Source: JAUWGC01 sp963753055
GTDB taxonomy: Bacteria > Bacteroidota > Bacteroidia > Bacteroidales > B18-G4
Assembly (NCBI GenBank): GCA_963753055.1
Contig: CAVWAP010000001.1
Coordinates: 558,001-622,000, forward strand
DNA: 64,000 nucleotides
Direction of reading: 5' to 3'
Every line of letters begins with the position of its first letter. Positions within the stretch are counted from its first letter, which is position 1. Positions 1-7,885 of the stretch are shown here, piece after piece. A program made the position numbers and the translations under genes. The notes under the pieces are model-generated. The model was not told where the DNA came from. It did not search any database and worked only from the letters and a program-made list of their open reading frames with translations.

Positions 1-1
1 G

Positions 2-1273
2 CTCGACACCTGGTTCTCTTCATGGTTATGGCCTATCTCTGTATTCGATGGGATCCGTCACCCCGATAATGAAGATATCAAATATTATTACCCGACCAAT
101 GACCTGGTTAGCGCCCCCGATATCCTGTTCTTCTGGATAGCCAGGATGATCATGGCCGGACTGGAATACAGGAATGATATCCCTTTCAAGAATGTTTACC
201 TTACCGGTATGGTCAGGGATAAGCAGGGCAGGAAGATGTCCAAATCCCTCGGTAACTCACCTGACCCTATTGAGTTGATGGACAAGTTTGGTGCTGATGG
301 TGTCAGGGTAGGGATGTTACTGACTTCCCCTGCAGGGAATGACCTGCCATTCGATGAAGCACTATGTGAACAGGGCAGGAACTTCAGCAATAAGATATGG
401 AATGCCCTTCGCCTAGTCAGGGGATGGAAAGTTGACAAGAACCTGGAACAACCGCTCTCAAGCAAAGTCTCTGTGGAATGGTTCAGCGCCAGGCTTAATG
501 AGGCCATGAAAACACTCGATGATCAGTATGCAAAATACAGGATCTCGGATGCGCTCATGGTGGCTTACCGTCTTATCTGGGATGACTTTTGTTCATGGTA
601 CCTGGAAATGATCAAACCGGCTTACCAGCAGCCAATTGATAAGAAAACCCATGAAGCTACTATCAATTATTTCAACCAGTTGATGAAAATCCTTCATCCA
701 TTCATGCCTTTTATCACTGAAGAGATCTGGCATTTGATTGAAGAAAGAGCTGAAGATGATTGTATTATGGTTTCCATGATGCCGGAGAGGCAGAAATATG
801 ACAAGGATATTCTGACGCGTTTTGAATTCGCAAAGGAAGTGATCATGGCCATCAGGAATATGCGTAAGGAAAAGAATATCCCTCAAAAAGAAAAATTAGT
901 ATTGAGTATTAAGAAAAACCTGGGAGAGGAACCTGACTTAACATTTGATCCGGTTGTTGAGAAACTTACCAATCTGACGGAGATCAATTATGTTGATGAA
1001 AAGCTTGAAGGTGCAATCAGTTTCATTGTTAAATCCACTGAATTCTATGTGCCTGCTTCACAGTCAATTGACATGGAAGCAGAGATTACCAAGCTCCAGG
1101 CAGAGCTTAAATACACAAAAGGTTTCCTCAATGGCGTAATGAAGAAACTCGGTAACGAACGTTTCGTGCAAAGTGCACCAGAGAAAGTGGTAGCCCTTGA
1201 AGAGAAGAAAAAAGCCGACGCCGAAGCACGAATCAAGGTGCTGGAAGAACAAATTAGGTCACTTACTTCGTAA
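2..1273 (+). CDS. valS: Valine--tRNA ligase, C-terminal 423 residues (5' end outside window)
   Basis: This is the 3' part of valyl-tRNA synthetase, a cytoplasmic class I enzyme that charges tRNA-Val. The frame is open from base 2 and starts at LDTWFSSWLWP, a core motif of Val/Ile/Leu synthetases. The KMSKS ATP-binding loop (RKMSKSLGN) lies near residue 78 of the visible part. The anticodon-binding helical domain follows (about residues 120-330). The last 65 or so residues form a charged heptad-like coiled coil (from MEAEITKLQAEL), the tRNA-binding arm typical of ValRS and absent from IleRS and LeuRS. The stop is TAA at 1271. The upstream two thirds lie outside the window. Identification is firm from motif order and the C-terminal coiled coil. 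Confidence 0.97.
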   Translation, partial: LDTWFSSWLWPISVFDGIRHPDNEDIKYYYPTNDLVSAPDILFFWIARMIMAGLEYRNDIPFKNVYLTGMVRDKQGRKMSKSLGNSPDPIELMDKFGADGVRVGMLLTSPAGNDLPFDEALCEQGRNFSNKIWNALRLVRGWKVDKNLEQPLSSKVSVEWFSARLNEAMKTLDDQYAKYRISDALMVAYRLIWDDFCSWYLEMIKPAYQQPIDKKTHEATINYFNQLMKILHPFMPFITEEIWHLIEERAEDDCIMVSMMPERQKYDKDILTRFEFAKEVIMAIRNMRKEKNIPQKEKLVLSIKKNLGEEPDLTFDPVVEKLTNLTEINYVDEKLEGAISFIVKSTEFYVPASQSIDMEAEITKLQAELKYTKGFLNGVMKKLGNERFVQSAPEKVVALEEKKKADAEARIKVLEEQIRSLTS

Positions 1274-1276
1274 GTT

Positions 1277-1339
1277 CCCGTGACCCGTGACCAGTGATCA
1301 GTGACCAGAATTGTCAACTGTCAATTGTCAACCGTCAAC
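1277..1339. repeat. 7-bp imperfect tandem repeat tract (9 units)
   Basis: The tract begins three bases after the valS stop. Units of exactly seven bases run in one register: four units of the CCCGTGA/CCAGTGA type, one transition unit, then four of the TGTCAAC type. The switch between unit families keeps phase. It lies between the convergent valS and DUF4159 genes. Related tracts occur in other gaps of this window. Confidence 0.75.
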
Positions 1340-1347
1340 TTAACTAT

Positions 1348-2004
1348 TTATTGAACAAACACATACTGCACAATATTCCCCCCCATCTGCAGTGCATTCC
1401 TCCTCGTTTCCCGGGAATCCTTATGAACTTCCGGATCTTCCCAGCCATCGCCAAGGTCTGATTCGTATGTGTAAAAGCAGACAAGCCGGCCTTCATGGAT
1501 AATTCCAAAACCCTGAGGGGCTTTTTTATCGTGTTCATGGACCTTTGGGAGGCCCTGGTTGAAGTTGTATTTCTGGTGGTAGATAGGATGATCGTAAGGA
1601 AGCTCGACGAAGTCATATTCCGGCAAAACAAGTTTCATTTGAGGGCGGATGTATTGATCCAGGCCGTAATTGTCGTCGATATGCAGGAATCCACCCCCCA
1701 ATAAATAATTTCTGAGGTTTATAGCCTCTGATTCAGAGAAGACCACATTGCCATGACCGGTCATGTGAATAAACGGATAGTTGAAAATTTCCGAACTGCC
1801 AACTTCAACGGTTGCGACATCTTCATTAATGCTGGTTCCGATATTGGCATTGCAGAATTTGACGAGGTTGGGCAATGAAGTAGGGTTGGCATACCAATCG
1901 CCTCCACCATTATATTTCAAAAGAGCGATCTGGATAGTGGACTGGCCAAATGATCCTAATGACAGCAGGATCAGCAGGATTAATATGTTAAATGGTTTCT
2001 TCAT
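1348..2004 (-). CDS. DUF4159 domain-containing exported protein
   Basis: The 218-residue protein begins with a signal peptide (MKKPFNILILLILLSLGSFG then Q). A longer reading starting at 2034 is open, but ATG at 2004 overlaps the rsmE stop as ATGA, the usual sign of translational coupling, so I chose it. The body carries DUF4159 features: a KYNGGGDWYANP stretch, FIHMTGHGNV, a GGGFLHIDDNYG segment and a final G-GNIVQYVF. Known DUF4159 proteins resemble glutamine-amidotransferase-like folds, but I know of no proven reaction. It follows rsmE in one minus-strand unit and converges on valS. Function is unknown; family assignment is from motif memory. Confidence 0.85.
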   Translation of the reverse strand: MKKPFNILILLILLSLGSFGQSTIQIALLKYNGGGDWYANPTSLPNLVKFCNANIGTSINEDVATVEVGSSEIFNYPFIHMTGHGNVVFSESEAINLRNYLLGGGFLHIDDNYGLDQYIRPQMKLVLPEYDFVELPYDHPIYHQKYNFNQGLPKVHEHDKKAPQGFGIIHEGRLVCFYTYESDLGDGWEDPEVHKDSRETRRNALQMGGNIVQYVFVQ

Positions 2005-2705
2005 TGATTGTTTACCAGGTTTAGTATATGGCATGCTGCAATACCTGCAGTCTCAGTTCTTAAACGGCTTTTCCCAAGGCTTATTGGTTGGTAAGCATTT
2101 TCAATGGCCATTTTGAGTTCATTTTCACTAAAATCACCCTCAGGGCCGATCAAGACTACTGCATCTTTGCCTTTTTGAGCCACATCCTTAAGATGATCAG
2201 TAATACCTTCATCAACATAAGCAATGAACTTTTGTTCAGCAGGTGAAGCTTTCATGAACACTTTGAATTTAACTGAAGGGTTCAGTACTGGGAGGTATGC
2301 TTTCAGGGATTGTTTCATGGCCGCCACCAGAACCTTGTTAAGCCGTTCCGGTTTAATCACGGTCCTTTCCGAATGCTCGCAAACCAGTGGGGTGATCTCA
2401 TCGATCCCCAGTTCGGCAGCTTTTTCCAGAAACCATTCAAAGCGGCTGATATTCTTAGTAGGGGCAATGGCAATATGGATGTTCGTATCCCTTTTTCCAT
2501 AATCATTGACAACATCCATAACTGTCACTTCGCATCGCTTTTCATGATCATTGCTGATCTTCGATTCATAAAGGGCACCTTTCCCATCGGTCAGGTGTAT
2601 GACATCGCCGTCTTGCAGCCGCAGCACGCGGGTAATGTGCCTGGATTCCTGAGGGTCCAGGATATGGATGTTGCCGCTTATATCGGGCGTGTAGAAGAGG
2701 TGCAT
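2001..2705 (-). CDS. rsmE: 16S rRNA (uracil(1498)-N(3))-methyltransferase RsmE
   Basis: RsmE is a SPOUT-class, SAM-dependent enzyme that methylates N3 of U1498 in 16S rRNA in the cytoplasm. The 234 residues match the usual length. An N-terminal PUA-like part (MHLFYTPDI, HITRVLRL) is followed by the knotted domain, with ERTVIKPERL, the SAM-site segment LIGPEGDFSENEL and the C-terminal knot SLGKSRLRTETAGIAA. I chose ATG at 2705, where MHLFYTPD matches family starts; an upstream ATG at 2723 would overlap the Fic gene by 14 bases. The stop overlaps the DUF4159 start. The Fic/HTH pair sits directly upstream in the same direction, so rsmE may be partly transcribed from that promoter. Confidence 0.95.
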   Translation of the reverse strand: MHLFYTPDISGNIHILDPQESRHITRVLRLQDGDVIHLTDGKGALYESKISNDHEKRCEVTVMDVVNDYGKRDTNIHIAIAPTKNISRFEWFLEKAAELGIDEITPLVCEHSERTVIKPERLNKVLVAAMKQSLKAYLPVLNPSVKFKVFMKASPAEQKFIAYVDEGITDHLKDVAQKGKDAVVLIGPEGDFSENELKMAIENAYQPISLGKSRLRTETAGIAACHILNLVNNQ

Positions 2706-2709
2706 AGAA

Positions 2710-3306
2710 TTAGGATTTAGCAAAGTTAACTAAAGGATTGATATTACCTTTGTCAGCTATTTTAATGGCATCAATATACTGTCCTCTGGGTTCTCCTTTT
2801 TTTGTCAGGCTTTGTCTGTTCCAGCTAAAGGGTGGCCGTTTGAAAAAAGACTGCCTGTACACATCTGCAATTAATCTTGAATGTCTTCCATTTCCGTTAG
2901 GGAAGCAATGTATAAGAACTATTTGATGACTGAACCTGATTACCATTTCGTCAGGTTCATAAGTTTCATTCTCATTCCAAAATTTGAAATCATCAATTAA
3001 TTGTCTGAGTGATGTTCCTATTTGGTATTTGTCGACCCCAATATTTTTATTGCTCAGTCTGAATTTGCCGGCCCAAGACCAAACATCACAAAACATTCTA
3101 TAATGAAGTTCCTTCACAAATTTTTCGGAAAGCAGATAATCAGGTTGAAATTTTTTTGCCAGTGTCCACTGGACAGCATTTTCATTATTTTTCTGTTCAA
3201 ACTCATCCAACTCACCACGGGTAGTAATCGTTTCTAATAACAGTCCTTCTTTCTCATCTGCATCCAAGGGCGTTTGACCATAAATATATTTATAATCTAA
3301 TCCCAT
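2710..3306 (-). CDS. Fic/DOC family protein, mobile mystery protein B type
   Basis: This 198-residue protein carries a Fic core HCFPNGNGRHSRL (consensus HxFx(D/N)GNGRxxR), with the catalytic His and the phosphate-binding GNGR loop intact. The start (MGLDYKYIYGQTPLDADEKEGLL) and the partner gene match the mobile mystery protein A/B pair, found near mobile regions in many bacteria. Fic enzymes transfer AMP or other nucleotide groups to proteins. An inhibitory helix motif (S/T)xxxE(G/N) is not obvious, so activity may be held back by the partner or by repression. It overlaps the upstream HTH gene by 10 bases, so the two are translationally coupled. A toxin-antitoxin role is plausible but unproven. 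Confidence 0.87.
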   Translation of the reverse strand: MGLDYKYIYGQTPLDADEKEGLLLETITTRGELDEFEQKNNENAVQWTLAKKFQPDYLLSEKFVKELHYRMFCDVWSWAGKFRLSNKNIGVDKYQIGTSLRQLIDDFKFWNENETYEPDEMVIRFSHQIVLIHCFPNGNGRHSRLIADVYRQSFFKRPPFSWNRQSLTKKGEPRGQYIDAIKIADKGNINPLVNFAKS

Positions 3307-3758
3307 AAGTAATTGGGCATTGTGTTTATGATTTCATTGGCCTTTTCTGAAATAGCTTCTTTCAGTCGCTCTTCTTTATTTTCCTGGTTTTCCAACATCA
3401 TTGATTGTGAAGTCCTTAATACAATCTCATTGGCAATATGAAATGCGCGATCTTCAATCATCTTTTCTATGCCACCTTTTTTAGGAATAAATCCATAAAT
3501 CAATTGCATGTCAAGGGCTTCACCTGCCTCCCTGAGTGAATTAATAGTCAGTGAACCATTAGCTTCTCTTTCTTCAATTTCTTTCACACTTTGTGCTGTA
3601 ATGTTCAATCTGTTGCCCAGTTGCCTGAGTGACATTTTTAAAGCGATCCTGATCGAATAAATCCAACCCCTATCAGGGACGATAATATTTTTAACAGATC
3701 CGAAATCCTGTAATCTCCTGTCAATCTGATTAATAATTAGAAATTGTTTTGAGTCCAT
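3297..3758 (-). CDS. Helix-turn-helix protein, mobile mystery protein A type
   Basis: The 153-residue protein has an Xre/Cro-like HTH at about residues 38-62 (IALKMSLRQLGNRLNITAQS), followed by the family segment VKEIEEREANGSLTINSLREAGEALDMQLIYGFIP. The C-terminal 60 residues are charged and helical and may mediate dimerisation. It is the first gene of a two-gene unit with the Fic protein. Its promoter region holds three evenly spaced palindromes, one overlapping its own start codon, so it most likely represses its own operon. Start ATG 3758 is the only good start and lies at the edge of the proximal palindrome. Family assignment comes from the pairing and the HTH; the regulatory role is inferred. 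Confidence 0.87.
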   Translation of the reverse strand: MDSKQFLIINQIDRRLQDFGSVKNIIVPDRGWIYSIRIALKMSLRQLGNRLNITAQSVKEIEEREANGSLTINSLREAGEALDMQLIYGFIPKKGGIEKMIEDRAFHIANEIVLRTSQSMMLENQENKEERLKEAISEKANEIINTMPNYLWD

Positions 3759-3839
3759 AAGGTTATAGCCTTAAATTTATAATACAAATATAAGGTTATT
3801 ACCTTAAAATAGCAATAATAGTTTCAGGTTATAGCCTTA
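3758..3839. promoter_or_regulatory. Three 16-bp palindromic operators at 33-bp spacing
   Basis: Three copies of TAAGGTTATAGCCTTA-like palindromes lie at 3758-3773, 3791-3806 and 3824-3839. Their starts are exactly 33 bp apart, about three helical turns, so they face the same side of the DNA. The middle copy falls between the -33 and -7 promoter elements. The proximal copy overlaps the ATG of the HTH gene. This is the arrangement of a cooperative autorepressor. Confidence 0.8.
3785..3815 (-). promoter_or_regulatory. Promoter of the mobile mystery A/B operon
   Basis: On the minus strand, TTG (3815-3813), a 20-bp spacer and TATATTTG (3792-3785) match the Bacteroidota consensus TTG-N19-21-TAnnTTTG. 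Transcription should begin near 3778, giving a leader of about 20 bases. The middle operator occupies part of the spacer. Confidence 0.65.
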
Positions 3840-3950
3840 AATTGCATGGAAATTCACACAAAGTATCGTTGAAAATCTGATACCGGATACAAGATGAAGT
3901 CAGATCGCAAAACGCAAAACGCAGAAATATTGGATAAATCATATCACATG

Positions 3951-4006
3951 GACAATGTAGAATGTAGAATCTAGAATGGACAATGATTGTCTGGTCACTG
4001 CTCACT
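3951..4006. repeat. 7-bp imperfect tandem repeat tract (8 units)
   Basis: Units GACAATG, TAGAATG, TAGAATC, TAGAATG and GACAATG, then more degenerate units ending in GGTCACT and GCTCACT, run in one seven-base register up to the stop codon of the T9SS gene at 4005. A second short tract of three GCAAAAC-type units lies at 3907-3927. Confidence 0.7.
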
Positions 4007-7000
4007 ACTTCACCATCACCTTCTCCAGGTGCACAAACTCGCTATTCGCAAACTTGACAACATAAATGCCTTTTGCTAATCCGGAAAGGTCAATTGTGCC
4101 GGTGGCTGTAGCGGGATCAAACTGCTGGTTCAGAATCATTTGTCCCTGCAGGTTCAAGACGGTAACGTTTACTTCACTCTGTGCATCCCTGATGCTGAAG
4201 TTGAACAGGCCTGTTGATGGATTGGGATAAACAAGCACCTCTGAATCACTGGATTCCAGGGAGATATCATCTGTGCCGGTTGAATTGTCAATCCAGATAT
4301 TATCGATATACAGGTTATTGCCGAAATGTCCTACACCTTCAAACATGATCTTTATATTCTGACTTCCTGCCCATTGTGAAAGATCCACGATGAAGCAATC
4401 AGCTCCCCAGCCGGCACCGCACCAATCCTCAGCTGTCTGAGGCTGGAAGAAATCTTCGTTGTTTGGGCTGGTAGCAAAGATTCCATTGCCGTCAGGTCCT
4501 CCTGCAAACACCCGCGTCCAGTTATCGCCGCAGTCATCAGAGATCCTGATGATCAATGAGTCAACCAGGCTTACACGCTGAGCATAGGCATGTTGAAAAT
4601 GCAAGCTGACGTTATTCATACCTGAAAAATCCATAACAGGTGATATCATCCTGTCCACGGGATTCAGTGAATAATAATCAAAATAATTAATCCAGGCCGC
4701 CTGGGTGCTGGGTTCGTTGCCTGCAACATCTGAGATACCCCATGTTATACCAAAGTCAGGGTTCTCGATAGTCCAGGAGCGAGCGTTAAAGCCAGCTTCA
4801 AAGTCTTCCTCAAATGGTAAGGAATAACCACCGTAAAGGATATAATCATTCTTTGTAAGTGTTCCGGATCCATTTGAATTATCAGCAATAAGGGTTACTG
4901 AATAAGTACCTGCTTCTGTAAAACTGATAACCGGATTTTGTGAATATTCATCAGTGCCTTCCAGGAATTCCACATTACCTGGCTGAAAGAGCCAATGCCA
5001 GCTGTCAGGACAATATTCTGTCAGGTCAGTGAGATAAAGTGTTGAGCCAACACAGCAAACTGAATCGCTCACGATAAAATTAACATCAGGTTCTACTTCA
5101 TCGCTCACAGTAATATATTCTGTATAAGTTACTGAGTCTGTTCCTGCAAGGTTAGTTACGACAAGCTTAACAAAGTATGTTCCCACTGTATTATACACGA
5201 CACCTTCAGGGTTCATTTCATCGGATGTCTCGGGTTGTCCACCCTCAAAGGTCCAGTTCCATTCAAATGGGATACCGGTGGTAAGATCAGTAAAGCTAAC
5301 GGCACAGCCTGGAGGTATAACATTTATGTCTACCATGAAATCTGCTTGAGGCGCAGCATAGTACATATCTGATTCCCACATTCCACGACCATAAGTACCT
5401 GCTCTGATCACATCATTAGCGATGGTATCAGGATCATAATAGATCTCTATTTCGTTGACAGAGGCATCGACCGGCAATCCCTGGTTAAACCAGATCCAGT
5501 CGTCCATGGAGCTGTCATTATAGAATACACCCATGTCGGAGCTGACATAAAGAGCTTCATGACCCCTGGTATAATAGGCAATACTGGTATAATTTACATC
5601 CGGAAGTGTTCCGGATATGTCTTCCCAGCTATATCCCTTATCGGTTGATTTATAGATCCTGTTGCTTTGCGACATATAAACAATGTTTGGATCCGTAGGA
5701 TGAGCTTCAATATCCGCCGGCTCATCCGCGCCTGGTGTAAAATTGGTCAGGTCAATCCATGTTGGCATTGCATTTGACGCATTATCGGTTCTGAAAAAGC
5801 GGTTATCATAACGCGACATATACAGGATATTGCCGTCAGCAGGTGATTGTTCCAGCACCCGGATATTGGTTGAGTTGTTGCCTGCCAGATTATCTGAGAT
5901 CTTATCCCATAGAAGTGTTCCGGATTTTTTGACATCCTTGCATCGCCACACGTTCTTATAGCCGATATACATTATCTTACTGTCTTCTTCATCAAGGATA
6001 AATGGAGTTATCCAGGCACCATCTTCGGTGATACCATAATTACCATTTGAAGCTGCATTCTGCTGGTAGTTGTTATTATAATATCTGTCTACATTACCAT
6101 AATAAACTGTGGCATAACTATATGCTGCATCTTCATGATCGACCAGGCATTCCATACCATCACCCCCACGAGTAAAAACCCAGTCATTGCCCATATACGT
6201 TGATGAACCATTATCCTGGTAGCCATTAACTACTTTGTCTTTTACGGTGGCACTTTGCCCGATCTTATATACCTGACTGATAGGCATTCCATCCGTAATC
6301 ACATGCCATCCTGTTCCACCATCATCTGTCCAGTAGATTCCACCATCATTGCCCGTATACAATCTGCCATCAACTGGATTCCATTCCAACACATGCAGGT
6401 CGGCATGTACAGCGGGTACATCACAATCACCCCACCAGTGTGAACTGATATCCCATGTCTGTCCACCATCTACTGATTTGAAGCAGTTTACACCACCTGC
6501 ATAGACAATATCTTCATTTTGCGGGTCAATAGCAATATCCAGATCATACCAGGCCTGGCCTCCGCTGCCGCCTTCACAGCCCCAGCTCATGATATTTGGT
6601 GAGGTCGAACGTTCAGAGAAGTTCAAACCACCATCAGTGGAGCGATAGATACCTTTATAGTCATTAGAGTTACACTCAAGAAAATAAACATAATTAGGAT
6701 TTGCTGGTGTAACACCAATTACCCCCCTGGCACATGATGGAAGGCCATTGGATATCTGTGTCCAGCTTGCGCCATCATCTGTGGAACGGTAAAAGTTACC
6801 ACCTGCAGTGGCATAAAGATTTGATGGATTGTTGGGCTTGAATACTATATCTTTAAAATTGCCATTCTTAATGTTAATCCAGTTTGCACCACCATCAGTA
6901 GACTTAAAAATTCCGGAGTTTGTAGCAGCATACATGATATCGGGACTTGACGGATGCTGTAACATCCGGCCCACGATCCTGTTTCCCATGCCTGCACTGG

Positions 7001-7670
7001 ATGATGTCCAGGTAACACCGGCGTCAGTGGATATCATTACCCCAATACCTGCAGCATCACCTGCATCACGGTCACCTGTTCCGATAAGGATGGTGTTCGG
7101 ATCATCATACCTGACGATTATGGAAGAAACACCCAATGTAGGCAGGTCATCGGTGAAGCTTGTCCAGGTTACGCCACCATCGGTGGTAAACCAGAGTCCT
7201 CCTGCAGGTGCTCCCACATATATCGTATTGGCATCAGTGGGATGGAAAGCAATGGCATTCAAGCGTCCTAAACCCTTGTATCCTTTTCCACTTGGAATGT
7301 AAAAGGGACCAAGATTTGTCCAGTCACCATTAGCAGACCTTGCATCCGGGTGGGCGTCAATATATTTAAAATATTCGTTCCAGACATGGTCTTCAGGGCG
7401 ACGTGTACCATCAGGATAAATGCGGTCCTGCATGCGGTACTCCCAGCGTTTGAAGGGTTTGAAGCCACATCCTTTGGTGACCTCCCGGCCTTCCCAGTAG
7501 GTGTTGAAGGCATGCTGAACTTCGTAAAAGTTGATTTCCGGGTCCTGCATCATCTCAATCCAGTAAGGGAAGACTGCAGTATCCGGCTGACTTGGTGTTG
7601 CTTGTTGCTGTGCACTTAATGGCAGGCAATATACCAAAGCAATTGATATTAAGAGAACTATCTTTTTCAT
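4005..7670 (-). CDS. Large T9SS-secreted protein with BNR/YCF48-like repeats, PKD domains and sorting domain
   Basis: The 1221-residue protein starts with a Sec signal peptide (MKKIVLLISIALVYCLPLSA, then QQ). I chose ATG 7670 over an upstream in-frame ATG at 7700 because the signal peptide starts there. About residues 100-760 hold many Asp-box/BNR-like units of the form STDGGxxW, predicting one or two beta-propellers like sortilin/VPS10 or sialidase-type proteins. Two PKD-like domains follow (about 775-860 and 865-950), then a jelly-roll region with paired cysteines resembling choice-of-anchor or MAM domains (about 960-1135). The last 75 residues form a type A T9SS sorting domain (VYPNPSTGLFNFSI to KVMVK). 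It should be exported through the type IX pathway and anchored or released at the surface. Catalytic activity is not evident. Confidence 0.93.
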   Translation of the reverse strand: MKKIVLLISIALVYCLPLSAQQQATPSQPDTAVFPYWIEMMQDPEINFYEVQHAFNTYWEGREVTKGCGFKPFKRWEYRMQDRIYPDGTRRPEDHVWNEYFKYIDAHPDARSANGDWTNLGPFYIPSGKGYKGLGRLNAIAFHPTDANTIYVGAPAGGLWFTTDGGVTWTSFTDDLPTLGVSSIIVRYDDPNTILIGTGDRDAGDAAGIGVMISTDAGVTWTSSSAGMGNRIVGRMLQHPSSPDIMYAATNSGIFKSTDGGANWINIKNGNFKDIVFKPNNPSNLYATAGGNFYRSTDDGASWTQISNGLPSCARGVIGVTPANPNYVYFLECNSNDYKGIYRSTDGGLNFSERSTSPNIMSWGCEGGSGGQAWYDLDIAIDPQNEDIVYAGGVNCFKSVDGGQTWDISSHWWGDCDVPAVHADLHVLEWNPVDGRLYTGNDGGIYWTDDGGTGWHVITDGMPISQVYKIGQSATVKDKVVNGYQDNGSSTYMGNDWVFTRGGDGMECLVDHEDAAYSYATVYYGNVDRYYNNNYQQNAASNGNYGITEDGAWITPFILDEEDSKIMYIGYKNVWRCKDVKKSGTLLWDKISDNLAGNNSTNIRVLEQSPADGNILYMSRYDNRFFRTDNASNAMPTWIDLTNFTPGADEPADIEAHPTDPNIVYMSQSNRIYKSTDKGYSWEDISGTLPDVNYTSIAYYTRGHEALYVSSDMGVFYNDSSMDDWIWFNQGLPVDASVNEIEIYYDPDTIANDVIRAGTYGRGMWESDMYYAAPQADFMVDINVIPPGCAVSFTDLTTGIPFEWNWTFEGGQPETSDEMNPEGVVYNTVGTYFVKLVVTNLAGTDSVTYTEYITVSDEVEPDVNFIVSDSVCCVGSTLYLTDLTEYCPDSWHWLFQPGNVEFLEGTDEYSQNPVISFTEAGTYSVTLIADNSNGSGTLTKNDYILYGGYSLPFEEDFEAGFNARSWTIENPDFGITWGISDVAGNEPSTQAAWINYFDYYSLNPVDRMISPVMDFSGMNNVSLHFQHAYAQRVSLVDSLIIRISDDCGDNWTRVFAGGPDGNGIFATSPNNEDFFQPQTAEDWCGAGWGADCFIVDLSQWAGSQNIKIMFEGVGHFGNNLYIDNIWIDNSTGTDDISLESSDSEVLVYPNPSTGLFNFSIRDAQSEVNVTVLNLQGQMILNQQFDPATATGTIDLSGLAKGIYVVKFANSEFVHLEKVMVK

Positions 7671-7697
7671 GATAATCTGGTTGGGTGAATTATTATG

Positions 7698-7705
7698 CAA
7701 AAATA
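7698..7705 (-). promoter_or_regulatory. Candidate -7 element for the T9SS repeat protein
   Basis: TATTTTTG on the minus strand, 28 bases upstream of the ATG at 7670, fits TAnnTTTG. No clear TTG is placed 19-21 bp upstream, so support is partial. Confidence 0.35.
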
Positions 7706-7751
7706 TAACAGTTTACTGAATATATGACAGTTGGGAAGTAAAATTCGTTGT

Positions 7752-7868
7752 CTAGGTATCCTGCTTAAGTTTCTTTTCTGTCTTTTTAAGTGCCCATAGG
7801 ATTATCCGGTAGCTAACAAACACCAGCACAGGCACGAATAATAACCATACAATTTGATTTAAAAACAT
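7752..7868 (-). CDS. Small membrane protein downstream of cydB, possible bd oxidase accessory subunit
   Basis: An ATG at 7868 opens a 38-codon frame ending in TAG at 7752, 17 bases after the cydB stop on the same strand. The product has a short N-terminus (MFLNQ), one hydrophobic helix of about 20 residues with two tryptophans (at residues 8 and 25), then a basic tail (KKTEKKLK). This layout resembles the CydX and CydS single-helix subunits of bd oxidases, which are also encoded beside cydAB, but I see no sequence match that proves homology. It is too short for most gene callers. Position, codon pattern and membrane topology support a real gene; the function is inferred. Confidence 0.6.
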   Translation of the reverse strand: MFLNQIVWLLFVPVLVFVSYRIILWALKKTEKKLKQDT

Positions 7869-7885
7869 TTTCTTATTTTTTTCTG

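Noticed and set aside
4352..7619. Several frames of 60-160 codons antisense or out of frame to the large T9SS gene
   Set aside because: They are shadows of a repetitive coding sequence, with low-complexity Ser/Pro/Thr-rich products and no starts with context.
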